This document shows, piece by piece, positions 34,728 through 44,961 of a stretch of DNA of 64,000 bases. The translations under genes and the position numbers were made by a program. The DNA lies in the NCBI GenBank assembly GCA_934202965.1, contig CAKPYN010000009.1, positions 12,304-76,303 on the forward strand, written 5' to 3'. Each line of letters starts with the position of its first letter. Position 1 is the stretch's first letter. The notes under the pieces are model-generated. The model was not told the origin of the DNA and did no database searches. It saw nothing but the letters and a program-made list of their open reading frames with translations. The DNA comes from an uncultured Megasphaera sp. GTDB taxonomy: Bacteria; Bacillota; Negativicutes; Veillonellales; Megasphaeraceae.

Positions 34728-35483
34728 TTACAAACAGCTTTTTACATCGTCTATTGCCGCAATAGCTGTTTGCTGCCATTTTAGCGGCGTAACAGCGATG
34801 TAACCTTGCCGAACGGCTGCCACATCACTATTGGCCGGTGCTCCTTCCATATCAATGTCGCCCACAATATGATAGCAAATACTGCCGTCTTTATCTTTTC
34901 GTGGTTCAATTACATTATGATATATCTGTATCGTCTGCGGGACGACACAAATATTATCTAATGAAATTTCTCCTTGCGGCGGCACATTGACATTTAAAAT
35001 GCCCGGAAACTTACCTTTAATCATTACCTTTTCTATCAGCTGCTGTACGAGATGAGCTGTCTGCACACATCGTTCCGTTTCCATGGGATACATCGAAACA
35101 GCGATAGCCGGTACTTGATAATAGGGACCTTCCATTGCAGCAGAAACGGTCCCAGAATACAACACATCGCTACCCAGATTATATCCGTTGTTAATGCCGG
35201 AAATAAGCAACTGCGGCCTGTCATCAACTAAAAAATATTCCATCGCCATTTTTACACAATCTACAGGCGTACCTGATATGGCAATTTCACGAATCTGCGC
35301 ATCCTCTTGTGCCAATTCCTGACAGTATAATGGCTTGTTAATCGACATGGAATGAGACGCCGCACTGCGCTGCCCATTCGGTGCGGCAACGGTCAATCGA
35401 TGGCCGCATGCAGCTAATTCTCGCTTTAACGTCTGCAAGCCTTGAGCCCGCACACCATCATCATTGGTTAGTAAAATATGCAT
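34728..35483 (-). CDS. surE: 5'/3'-nucleotidase SurE
   Basis: 251 residues, normal length. Cytoplasmic metal-dependent nucleotidase that removes phosphate from nucleoside monophosphates and polyphosphate. The metal site starts with 'LTNDDG' (D8, D9), continues with 'GQRSAASHSMS' and 'SGINNGYNLG'. Last gene of a run that begins with guaB; its ATG is directly next to the stop of the glycosyltransferase gene. Confidence 0.96.
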   Translation of the reverse strand: MHILLTNDDGVRAQGLQTLKRELAACGHRLTVAAPNGQRSAASHSMSINKPLYCQELAQEDAQIREIAISGTPVDCVKMAMEYFLVDDRPQLLISGINNGYNLGSDVLYSGTVSAAMEGPYYQVPAIAVSMYPMETERCVQTAHLVQQLIEKVMIKGKFPGILNVNVPPQGEISLDNICVVPQTIQIYHNVIEPRKDKDGSICYHIVGDIDMEGAPANSDVAAVRQGYIAVTPLKWQQTAIAAIDDVKSCL

Positions 35484-36734
35484 CTATTTTTTATTCTCCT
35501 TACGAAGCAGTGCCGCACTGTCATAGGAAACAGCCCGCGTATGAATGGTATGACTCCATTTCATCTTATGACGGTCTTTAAATCCCAAAAAGTTAACGGG
35601 AATCCAGCTGTACATAAACAGCGGGTACACAATCAAATATGCCCATGATTTTAGGGGCACCTTGATTTGCAACAATACAATAACAGGAATTAAATATTGT
35701 ATAACACCGATAACAGTCCATAATTGTACCGGTACAATTTGATTTAAAATATTCGTATAAAACGGAATATAAGAGTTCATGCATGACAGGACTGCATATA
35801 TAGTAGACATCATCATAAAAAACGGCTGAGACAGCGTAATAATGCCATCGAGCATCCGAATATTTCCGGTCTTAATGCCGCGGGCAAATAATTGGGGAAT
35901 AAATCGTTCACCGCAATCACATTGACCTTGCGCCCACCGCTTACGCTGCCGGCACGACTGCATAAATCCCAAGGCTTTTTCATCATAAATAATCGCATCA
36001 TGAGCCCAGCAAGTCCGTACGCCTTCCAGCAGCACTTTCATGGAAAATTCCATGTCTTCTGTCAGGCAATCACAGCCCCAGCCATATTTACGAACAATAT
36101 CGGTAGCAATACACATGCCTGTACCGCCTAACGCTGTAGATAAGCCAATATTGTATTTCGCTAAATGCCACATATGGTTAATCAGCCAAAAGGCAATGGC
36201 AAAGGTGCCGGCAATCCACGTATCTGTCGGATTTTTTGCATCCATATAGCCCTGAATAACTTGTTCCCCTTTACAGAGATGATTATTCATTTCACGCAAA
36301 AATTCTGGATGTACTAAGTTATCGGCATCAAAAACAACAAAGGCATCATACTGTTTTTCCTGGGCCAACATCTGCGCAAACATCCAGTCTAAGGCATAGC
36401 CTTTCCCCACTTGTTCCGTATTGGTCCGCACTTTTACAATCGCACCATGTTGCCGGCATATTTCGGCTGTATTGTCTGTACAGTTATCTGCCACAACATA
36501 CACATCGTACATTTCTTTAGGATAATGCAGCCCTTTTAAATTATCAATCAGCTGACCGACAACAGCTTCTTCATTATGTGCGCAAATAACAGCGGCAAAT
36601 GTGTTTTTAGGGGCTGCTGTTATTTTTTCTCTTCGCTTAATCAGGCCAAATATAGCCAATATAACGTAATACAAGGTATAAAAAACAATGATTACTTGAA
36701 CGGGTATCATGATGATATCCAATACATGTTCCAT
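35484..36734 (-). CDS. Membrane glycosyltransferase, family 2
   Basis: 416 residues. N-terminal membrane helix (about 10-32), GT-A domain with DADN (136-139) as metal-binding motif, TED (225-227) and QRKRW (263-267, the QxxRW-type motif of processive synthases), then three to four C-terminal membrane helices (about 300-390). This layout is that of cellulose/hyaluronan-synthase-like enzymes that polymerise or transfer sugars at the inner membrane. The acceptor is unknown. Co-transcribed with phospholipid genes, so a glycolipid product is possible. Confidence 0.85.
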   Translation of the reverse strand: MEHVLDIIMIPVQVIIVFYTLYYVILAIFGLIKRREKITAAPKNTFAAVICAHNEEAVVGQLIDNLKGLHYPKEMYDVYVVADNCTDNTAEICRQHGAIVKVRTNTEQVGKGYALDWMFAQMLAQEKQYDAFVVFDADNLVHPEFLREMNNHLCKGEQVIQGYMDAKNPTDTWIAGTFAIAFWLINHMWHLAKYNIGLSTALGGTGMCIATDIVRKYGWGCDCLTEDMEFSMKVLLEGVRTCWAHDAIIYDEKALGFMQSCRQRKRWAQGQCDCGERFIPQLFARGIKTGNIRMLDGIITLSQPFFMMMSTIYAVLSCMNSYIPFYTNILNQIVPVQLWTVIGVIQYLIPVIVLLQIKVPLKSWAYLIVYPLFMYSWIPVNFLGFKDRHKMKWSHTIHTRAVSYDSAALLRKENKK

Positions 36735-36754
36735 ACATGAATCTCCCTATACGC

Positions 36755-37441
36755 CTAGTGAGCAGCGTTCATTGCCGTATTGACCAAGCCAAATACGATG
36801 TACAGCAAAAAAGGCATCGTAATAATCAAATGCCAATCAATCACATACAATACCAAAAGTCCAAAAATAATGGCAACAGCCAATGCAGACTTATGGAGTA
36901 CATCCGGGCTGGCTCCCTTAAAATCAGGATTATGAATTTTGCTGACCAAATGATAGCCTAAGGCAATCACAATGATACCGAGAAGCCATGCCGGAAGCAG
37001 TGAATGGGCACCGGCAATTTCACAGGCAATAACATATGTCGCAATCAAGCAGCCGCCGTTTGGAATCGGCATACCCTGAAAATAACCGTGAATAACAGTC
37101 GTATTCAAATTAAACCGCGCCAGACGAACACCGCCGAGAGCTGCATAAATAACAGCCGGAACAGCACCGATCCATCCCAATTCCTGCAGCGCATACGTAT
37201 AAATCAAAAAAGCAGAAGCCGCACCAAAGGATACGACATCAGACAAGGAATCCAATTCTTTCCCAAATTCGCCGGCTACGCCAAGGGCACGGGCAGCACG
37301 TCCATCACAGGCATCACAGGCCATTGCCAGCAAAATGCAGATGCCGGCCCAGGCAAACATGCCATGAAGTGTCATAATCATGCTCAATACGCCAAAACCC
37401 AAGTTGCCTGCCGTAAATAAGCAGGGTATTACATTTTTCAT
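36755..37441 (-). CDS. pssA: CDP-diacylglycerol-serine O-phosphatidyltransferase PssA
   Basis: 228 residues, several membrane helices. The CDP-alcohol phosphotransferase motif is perfect: D43-x2-D46-G-x2-A-R-x8-G-x3-D-x3-D. It makes phosphatidylserine from CDP-diacylglycerol and serine. The start of pssA overlaps the end of psd by four bases, so both steps to phosphatidylethanolamine are made from one mRNA. Confidence 0.95.
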   Translation of the reverse strand: MKNVIPCLFTAGNLGFGVLSMIMTLHGMFAWAGICILLAMACDACDGRAARALGVAGEFGKELDSLSDVVSFGAASAFLIYTYALQELGWIGAVPAVIYAALGGVRLARFNLNTTVIHGYFQGMPIPNGGCLIATYVIACEIAGAHSLLPAWLLGIIVIALGYHLVSKIHNPDFKGASPDVLHKSALAVAIIFGLLVLYVIDWHLIITMPFLLYIVFGLVNTAMNAAH

Positions 37442-38076
37442 TTGACAATCCTCCCAATGATAGTTTCGCCGCCCCGTACATACTGTCCTTTTTCGACAGT
37501 AATTTCTACATCGTCATGGACATAGACTTCTGCACAGGAACCGAATTTGATCATGCCATAGAGCTGCCCATGGGAAAGCGTGTCTCCCAGCGTGACCCAT
37601 GATACAATGCGCCGCGCCAAAATACCGGCAATGACAGTAACCAAAATATGCGTTTTATCATTTTCAATTCCGATGGAATATCGTTCATTTTCATATCCTA
37701 CGCCGTCTTTATAAGCCGGTCGAAACCGCCCGCATGTATATTGCTGAAAGTTAATCGTTCCCGCCAGCGGCGCCCGATTGACATGAACGTCAAATACAGA
37801 CAAAAAGATAACTATCTTTCGGCATTTGCCATTCATATACGTATCTTCGTTTACGTCTTCAATTGCCATCACCTTACCATCTGCCGGAGAAACCAATGCC
37901 GTCTCATCCTGTGGAATCGTACGACGGGGATTTCTAAAGAAATAGGCAAAATACAACGCCAGCAGTGCCGGGACGACTGCCGCATAGGCATTCACAAAAT
38001 ATTCCAATGCAACGGCAATCAATACCGGGACAATAATAAAGATATATCCATCTTCAATTATAAAAGGTTTATTCAA
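37438..38076 (-). CDS. psd: Phosphatidylserine decarboxylase, short type
   Basis: 212 residues. Archaeal/short-type proenzyme: the self-cleavage site is the G-S pair in 'KFGSCAEVYV' (about residue 177), which yields the pyruvoyl-bearing alpha chain. Two N-terminal hydrophobic segments (about 10-48). It converts phosphatidylserine to phosphatidylethanolamine at the inner membrane, next to PssA in the same operon. Confidence 0.93.
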   Translation of the reverse strand: MNKPFIIEDGYIFIIVPVLIAVALEYFVNAYAAVVPALLALYFAYFFRNPRRTIPQDETALVSPADGKVMAIEDVNEDTYMNGKCRKIVIFLSVFDVHVNRAPLAGTINFQQYTCGRFRPAYKDGVGYENERYSIGIENDKTHILVTVIAGILARRIVSWVTLGDTLSHGQLYGMIKFGSCAEVYVHDDVEITVEKGQYVRGGETIIGRIVK

Positions 38077-38091
38077 GACCTCACCTCAAAT

Positions 38092-38826
38092 CTACTTGAC
38101 ACCTTTCCCCCATTTGACGGCTGCGACAAATCGAGGCAGAGCCAGCATCCGTTTAAAGCGGGTCGGTTCTTTTAACAATCGATACAGCCATTCCAGCCGA
38201 TGTTCCTGCATCCATTTTGGCGCACGGCAAGCCTTACCTGACAACACGTCAAGTGTACCGCCTACCCCCATGCATACACACGGTCCTAATTCATATAAAT
38301 GATCATGTATCCATTTTTCTTGTTTTGGCACGCCTAAGGCTACCAATAAAATCTGCGTACCGCCAGAGCGGATTTCTTCAATAATCTTACCTTCCTCTTC
38401 GGGTGTAAAAAAGCCTGAATGCGTACCTACCATATTCAGCTTTCCTACTTGCTGCTGGATATTCTGCGCTGCCTGCTTTGCTACGCCCTCAGCGCCGCCA
38501 AAGAAATAAACAGCCGTTTGGCGTGCCGCCGCTTCACGAAGCAGACTGCACGCCAAATCAACACCTGTTACACGCTGTTTAAATCGTTTTCCCTGCTGTT
38601 CGGCCGCCCACAGCACACCGGCACCATCAGGCACTACTAAATCGGCATGCTGCAAGATACCTGCCAGCTCTTTATCTGATTGGGAACGCATTACCATTTC
38701 AGCATTGGCTGTCGCAATAGAAGCTGCCCGGCCTTCATCAATGCACTTAAAGGCCGCTTCCACAGCTTCTTCCATTGTGACATTCCAAATTGGGATGGAT
38801 AAGATATCTATGGTACTAGCCATCAT
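38092..38826 (-). CDS. WecG/TagA/CpsF-family glycosyltransferase
   Basis: 244 residues. Family marks: 'IATANAEMVMRSQ' (about 38-50), 'DLVVPDGAGVLWA', 'GVDLACSLLREA', 'VYFFGGAEGVA', and 'VALGVPKQEKWIHDH' near 180. These peripheral membrane enzymes add ManNAc(A)-type sugars to lipid-linked acceptors in wall or capsule glycan synthesis; donor and acceptor are unknown here. Either of two adjacent ATGs may start it; GGAGG favours the second (38823). Confidence 0.9.
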   Translation of the reverse strand: MMASTIDILSIPIWNVTMEEAVEAAFKCIDEGRAASIATANAEMVMRSQSDKELAGILQHADLVVPDGAGVLWAAEQQGKRFKQRVTGVDLACSLLREAAARQTAVYFFGGAEGVAKQAAQNIQQQVGKLNMVGTHSGFFTPEEEGKIIEEIRSGGTQILLVALGVPKQEKWIHDHLYELGPCVCMGVGGTLDVLSGKACRAPKWMQEHRLEWLYRLLKEPTRFKRMLALPRFVAAVKWGKGVK

Positions 38827-38842
38827 TATCCTCCACGTATAA

Positions 38843-40360
<1,518 letters not shown>

Positions 40361-40362
40361 CT

Positions 40363-40391
40363 ATTATAACGGATATATCGCAATCTGTACA
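40363..40391 (-). promoter_or_regulatory. guaB promoter
   Basis: Minus strand TGTACA, 17 bases, TATAAT (plus 40386-40391 and 40363-40368), about 60 bases before the guaB ATG. Confidence 0.65.
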
Positions 40392-40423
40392 TATTTTCAT
40401 TCACACTTTTCTAAGATTTTCTG

Positions 40424-42463
40424 TCAGTTATTCCATAACCCTTGAAAATTTCCTCCAAACCGCTGCCGCAGTACGTCTAAGATTAGTTTTTCATCTATAT
40501 TTTCTTTCAAATACGCAGATGCTCTGTCTCTAGCCGCTACCAATAAATCAATATCCTTTATAATATCAGCGGCTTTCAAATCAGGCAGTCCATGCTGGGC
40601 ATAGCCAAACAGTCGTCCAGCTCCACGAAGAAGTAAATCCTTTTCTGCCAGGACAAATCCATCATGAATCTGTTCCATCCATTTTAGCCGTTGCTGCGTT
40701 TCTTTACTACCGCCTTTAGCCAGTAAAATACAATATGCCTGCTGACTGCCGCGGCCTACCCGTCCCCGCAGCTGATGAAGCTGGGCCAGTCCAAATCGTT
40801 CGGCGCCGTCAATCAGCATCAGCGTCGCATTGGGAACATTCACGCCGACTTCAATAACGCTGGTCGCTACTAGAAGGTTTATCTCGCCATTTTGAAACGC
40901 TTCCATCACCGCTTCTTTCTCTTTGCCTGCCATTTTACCGTGCACCAGTCCGCAGTGCCGCTTTTGAAACACCGTTTGTCGCAGCTCATCATATAACGCA
41001 GTCGCCGCTTGCAAGTCCATCGACTCGGACTCTTCTACCAGGGGACATACGACATAGCATTGCTGGCCGGCCTGCATTAATTTTTCCATAAACACATAAA
41101 TTCGCTGCCGCATCGCTTCTCCTACGGCATACGTTTTTACCGGTTTCCGTCCGGGAGGCATTTCCCGTATAGAGGACACATCTAAATCACCATATACCGA
41201 AAGGGCCAATGTTCGCGGAATCGGCGTGGCCGTCATAAACAGCGTATGCGGTGCTTTTCCCTTATGCTGCAGGGCCGCACGCTGTTTGACACCAAAGCGA
41301 TGCTGTTCATCTGTAATGACCAGTCCCAGTTCTTGAAACACTACATCCTCTTGAATCAACGCATGCGTTCCAATCAAAATCTGAATCGTTCCCTTTTGTA
41401 ATTGTTCCAGCAAGACAGCTCGTTCTTTTGCACTCGTACGGCCCGTAAGCAGCGCAATGTGAACCGGCATATCCTGAAACAGTCGGTTAAATTCTTCATA
41501 ATGCTGGACCGCCAAAATCTCAGTGGGCGCCATTAATGCACCTTGATAGCCGTTTTCAACGATTTTAGCCAATGCCATCGCTGCAACAACCGTTTTTCCC
41601 GAGCCCACATCCCCTTGTATCAGGCGCTGCATGGGTACTTCGCTTTCCATATCATTTTGTATATCCAAAAAAGCCTGTATCTGCCCTTTTGTCAGCGTAA
41701 ACGGCAGCTGCGAAATAAGTTGTTTTAATAAATTGCCATTAGGGCCGCATTTAATCCCCTGTTGTTTTCCCTCTTTTTGTCGACGCAGCAATAATCCAAG
41801 TTGCATATCAAATAGTTCTTCAAAGGCTAGTTGTTTTCTCGCACGTTGCTGTGCATCCCACGATGGCGGGAAATGCATCCAAACATAGGCTTGCTGCATA
41901 GGTATCTGCGAATGACATGCCGTTTGTCCGCTATCCCAACTAGGAAACAGTGCCGGATTTTCTGCAGCTGCCTGCAAAGCAGCTTGTACAGCTCTGCGTA
42001 CATCCTGCTGTCGCAGTCCGTCTGTCAAACCATAAACAGGAACCAGCCCCTGTCCTTCGGCAACACCTTCTTCTGTTTCAGGTCCATTCATCTGCCGCCG
42101 ACCATAGGCCCATTCCATTTTTCCAAACGCCGTAACCACCATGCCCTGATGAAATAATTTTTTCTTAAAAGGCTGATTAAACCACGTCATTTCTACGGCG
42201 CCGCTGGCATCAGCCAATAGTACTTTCAGCAACGTCAAGCCGCGGCGCGGCCTCATTTCCTGTACACTGCGCACGGTACCGCAAACCAAAACCGGCGCAG
42301 AAGACGGCAGTATAACTTCGGCAATCTGCTGGATATGGCTACGGTCTTCATATTCTTTTGGAAAATACTGCAACACATCAGTTATCGTATGAATTCCTAA
42401 ACGGGCAAACAACGCTTCTTTACGTGTGCCAATTCCCTTTAATTGACGAATTGAACAATTCAT
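40424..42463 (-). CDS. recG: ATP-dependent DNA helicase RecG
   Basis: 679 residues, full length. Remodels stalled replication forks and recombination intermediates. N-terminal wedge/OB domain (about 1-230), then superfamily 2 helicase motifs: 'GDVGSGKTVVA' (motif I), 'APTEILA' (Ia), DEQH (II), 'TATPIPRTLAL' (III), 'ATSVIEVGVNVPNA' (V) and 'QLRGRVGRG' (VI). Preceded by AAGGAG; followed by the guaB promoter region without a visible terminator. Confidence 0.97.
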   Translation of the reverse strand: MNCSIRQLKGIGTRKEALFARLGIHTITDVLQYFPKEYEDRSHIQQIAEVILPSSAPVLVCGTVRSVQEMRPRRGLTLLKVLLADASGAVEMTWFNQPFKKKLFHQGMVVTAFGKMEWAYGRRQMNGPETEEGVAEGQGLVPVYGLTDGLRQQDVRRAVQAALQAAAENPALFPSWDSGQTACHSQIPMQQAYVWMHFPPSWDAQQRARKQLAFEELFDMQLGLLLRRQKEGKQQGIKCGPNGNLLKQLISQLPFTLTKGQIQAFLDIQNDMESEVPMQRLIQGDVGSGKTVVAAMALAKIVENGYQGALMAPTEILAVQHYEEFNRLFQDMPVHIALLTGRTSAKERAVLLEQLQKGTIQILIGTHALIQEDVVFQELGLVITDEQHRFGVKQRAALQHKGKAPHTLFMTATPIPRTLALSVYGDLDVSSIREMPPGRKPVKTYAVGEAMRQRIYVFMEKLMQAGQQCYVVCPLVEESESMDLQAATALYDELRQTVFQKRHCGLVHGKMAGKEKEAVMEAFQNGEINLLVATSVIEVGVNVPNATLMLIDGAERFGLAQLHQLRGRVGRGSQQAYCILLAKGGSKETQQRLKWMEQIHDGFVLAEKDLLLRGAGRLFGYAQHGLPDLKAADIIKDIDLLVAARDRASAYLKENIDEKLILDVLRQRFGGNFQGLWNN

Positions 42464-42531
42464 AAAAAAACTCCTTGTATTTTTCTCTTTTTTATTGTAT
42501 CATATTTTGTAGACTTTTTTATAAATATAAC

Positions 42532-42560
42532 TTGATTTACCCTATCTTTTATGATAAGAT
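42532..42560 (+). promoter_or_regulatory. rpmB promoter
   Basis: TTGATT (42532-42537), 17 bases, TAAGAT (42555-42560), about 30 bases before the ribosome site GGGAGGTG. Confidence 0.75.
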
Positions 42561-42599
42561 TTGTATGTTGTACTGTGATGGTGCAGGGAGGTGTAACCA

Positions 42600-42791
42600 A
42601 TGGCAAACTTTTGCGAAATTTGTGGCAAGGGAACAATGAGCGGCATGAATGTCAGCCATTCCCATTTAAAAACGAAAAAAACCTGGAAACCAAATATCCA
42701 GAGAGTACGCGCTATCGTAGACGGCGAAGTTAAACGTGTTAACGTATGCACTCGCTGCCTTCGTTCCGGCAAAGTACAGCGTGATGTTTAA
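42600..42791 (+). CDS. rpmB: 50S ribosomal protein L28
   Basis: 63 residues, usual size. 'CEICGKGTMSGMNVSHS' at the start and 'NVCTRCLRSGKV' at the end are the family marks; the two C-x2-C pairs make this the zinc-binding (C+) form, of interest because zinc-responsive organisms often carry C- copies too. Only this copy is in the window. Single-gene unit with its own promoter and terminator. Confidence 0.97.
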   Translation: MANFCEICGKGTMSGMNVSHSHLKTKKTWKPNIQRVRAIVDGEVKRVNVCTRCLRSGKVQRDV

Positions 42792-42800
42792 TCCTATATA

Positions 42801-42834
42801 AAAAAAGATGATTCTTTATCGAATCATCTTTTTT
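42801..42834. terminator. Bidirectional terminator
   Basis: Perfect 14-base stem (42801-42814 with 42821-42834), A tract left, T tract right. It serves rpmB on the plus strand and the flavoprotein gene on the minus strand. Confidence 0.9.
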
Positions 42835-42843
42835 TATTTGTTA

Positions 42844-43953
42844 TTATGTATATACTTTACGTCCCAAGAGTCGTTCAGCCATTTGAACGGCTCTTTTTTC
42901 AATGCCTTCGCACTGTAAAATACTCTGGGGATCATTGGCAGTTTCCACCATAGCAAACTGGCCGGGCAAACTAAAATTCTTATTGCAATTCATAGCATCG
43001 ATTACTTGTTCAGCAACAATATCACCACCGCTGTATCCTGAAACTACCAGAGCATAAACGTACTTTCGCGAAAATGAATCGAACTCCATACGAAACAATG
43101 CCGTCAATCGATTGAAAAAAGCCGTCAAATTCGCACTGACTGCATCATTATAATTGGGACAGATCAGCATAATCGCATCAGCTGCTCGAATGGCAGGATA
43201 CACTTTTTCTACAATGACGCCGCCATAAAAACATTCTCCCTGTTCGCCAAAATGCCGGCACGCCTCGTAGCTGCAGCCTCGGCAGTCTATTACCGCACCA
43301 TTGCGCAGTGTTAATTCTTCTACATCAACCGCACCGTGCAGATGCTGGCGAATCATTTCCCACAACAGCAGCGTATTCGATGTCTTACGGCTACTCGCAT
43401 GCAGCACCAAAATGCGTCGTATCGGTGTATCCGGTGCCGTTTGCATCGCTGCTGCAAAGGTACAGACTTTTTCTGCTAGCCGAGCCGCACTATTTTTATA
43501 GGCCTGTATATTAGACACGCCTTGAACAGCAGCCTGGGTATTAAAATTATATAGTGAGCCCGTCGCTTCTACCAGCGGCTTGCCGGGAAAAGCACACCCC
43601 GCCTGATTAGCCAAAAAAATCAATTCTCGTCCTATTTTTTTCGTAAACCATTCACCAGAGCCATCAATCAATACGGCCCCACACCAATGTTCCAAACACA
43701 GCGGACTGGATGCCATCCAAGAAATAAGGCGTACATAGGACATGCTCACTCCTCCCACCGGCAGCACAGCCGCAAAAAGAACGGCTTGATACGCCTGATG
43801 GGACTCGGCATGCCGGCAATAGGAAATAAATGCTTCTTCCGTTTCATAGACGCAGTACTCCTTGTCTTGCAACGCATAGGAAAGGACTTGTTGCATGCGC
43901 TCAGCAGAAGATTCGTTCCATCCTATTTTCACAACATGAAGCATCGGTTCCAC
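42844..43953 (-). CDS. Two-domain flavodoxin-like NAD(P)H oxidoreductase
   Basis: 369 residues. The C-terminal half (about 178-369) is an FMN_red/iron-sulfur-flavoprotein domain: phosphate loop 'LHASSRKTSNT' (185-195), a cysteine cluster C224-x2-C227-x4-C232-x8-C241 and 'LICPNYNDAVSANLTAFFNRL'. The N-terminal half (1-170) looks like a worn second copy of the same fold ('AVLPVGGVSMSYVRLISWM', 'GAVLIDGSGEWFTK') without the cysteines. It should carry FMN and perhaps an Fe-S centre and pass electrons in the cytoplasm. Third gene of the operon that starts with the 1621-residue protein; 12 bases separate it from the dehydrogenase-like gene. Confidence 0.75.
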   Translation of the reverse strand: MEPMLHVVKIGWNESSAERMQQVLSYALQDKEYCVYETEEAFISYCRHAESHQAYQAVLFAAVLPVGGVSMSYVRLISWMASSPLCLEHWCGAVLIDGSGEWFTKKIGRELIFLANQAGCAFPGKPLVEATGSLYNFNTQAAVQGVSNIQAYKNSAARLAEKVCTFAAAMQTAPDTPIRRILVLHASSRKTSNTLLLWEMIRQHLHGAVDVEELTLRNGAVIDCRGCSYEACRHFGEQGECFYGGVIVEKVYPAIRAADAIMLICPNYNDAVSANLTAFFNRLTALFRMEFDSFSRKYVYALVVSGYSGGDIVAEQVIDAMNCNKNFSLPGQFAMVETANDPQSILQCEGIEKRAVQMAERLLGRKVYT

Positions 43954-43965
43954 CCTCCTTTACGG

Positions 43966-44961
43966 TTATGGAAGATGACACAAATTCAAATACGCTTGTT
44001 TTAATCGTTCATACAATGGAGCGCAAACGGCCACATCTTCATACAACACGCCTTGTTCATCCATTCGGTTTTTGATGCCAAAAAAAGCACCTCGTTCGGC
44101 ATCGCCAAAATAGATGGAGCCATAATGCCATTGATGACGCAAGGTAAGCAAAATAGAAAGGGCCGCTGAAGACAACGCTGGTGCAATATAGGGTTTATAT
44201 CCCAACGCCCGCACTTCCATATTGGCATGAATAACTTTTTCTGTCAGTGCTTTCGAAACATCGTCATGATAAGCAATAATACTATCTGCCAAAACCAAAT
44301 CGTCCCCATGCGGACCGAAAGCTCTTCCTTCAGATAAATACAGCGAAAATTCCGGACAGCGTTCTGCATAATATGCCGCGCGGGCATTCATAACGCCCAG
44401 ACCATAGCCCTGCACTTGTGCCGGTTCTAATGCAGCAGTCTGCCAAAATGTTTTGCATAACGGATCTACCGGATCAGATACGATACATACAAGCCCTTTA
44501 AAGGCTTTCTTTTTTGCCAACACAGCAAAATGCTGAACTAAGTTGCGGTTTGCTTCCAGCTGCGCCATACGCACATCACCCTGCACACCGACAGGTGGAA
44601 CGCCTTTGCTGGCACAAAAAATAAATACGTCACAATCAAATACATGTTCTTCGTCAACGATGTGTACGTCCGGAAGCATGGGCATATCACTTCCCACAAA
44701 TCCTGCAAAGGGATACCGGACCTGGTTCATTTCCATTTCCAGCCGCTGGGTATTCTTCATGTTTACATCACAAATTCCAATCTGACTAATGACGTCAGCT
44801 CCCAGTAGCCGCAATCCAATCAGCATCGTCATGCCTACATCTCCCAAGGCCAAAATGTGCACGCGGAATTTTTTTTTGCCTATAGGCGCGCCGATTGTCA
44901 ATGACAGCGGTGTCATGATACCGGCCGCTTCCGGTAAATCGTGAATAAAATATTGAATCAT
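43966..44961 (-). CDS. Lactate/malate dehydrogenase-like protein
   Basis: 331 residues from the ATG at 44961, which overlaps the stop of the upstream gene as ATGA. Rossmann start 'HILALGDVGMTMLIGL', the loop 'SDPVDPL' (LDH/MDH have NPVD), 'GLGVMNARAAYYAE' (compare the LDTAR segment) and 'GPHGDDLVLA' in the place of the catalytic 'GxHGDS'. Thus NAD binding and the catalytic His-Asp pair look preserved, but identity to true LDH or MDH is low and the substrate-Arg loop is not clear. It may act on an unusual 2-hydroxy acid supplied by its operon partners. Confidence 0.7.
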   Translation of the reverse strand: MIQYFIHDLPEAAGIMTPLSLTIGAPIGKKKFRVHILALGDVGMTMLIGLRLLGADVISQIGICDVNMKNTQRLEMEMNQVRYPFAGFVGSDMPMLPDVHIVDEEHVFDCDVFIFCASKGVPPVGVQGDVRMAQLEANRNLVQHFAVLAKKKAFKGLVCIVSDPVDPLCKTFWQTAALEPAQVQGYGLGVMNARAAYYAERCPEFSLYLSEGRAFGPHGDDLVLADSIIAYHDDVSKALTEKVIHANMEVRALGYKPYIAPALSSAALSILLTLRHQWHYGSIYFGDAERGAFFGIKNRMDEQGVLYEDVAVCAPLYERLKQAYLNLCHLP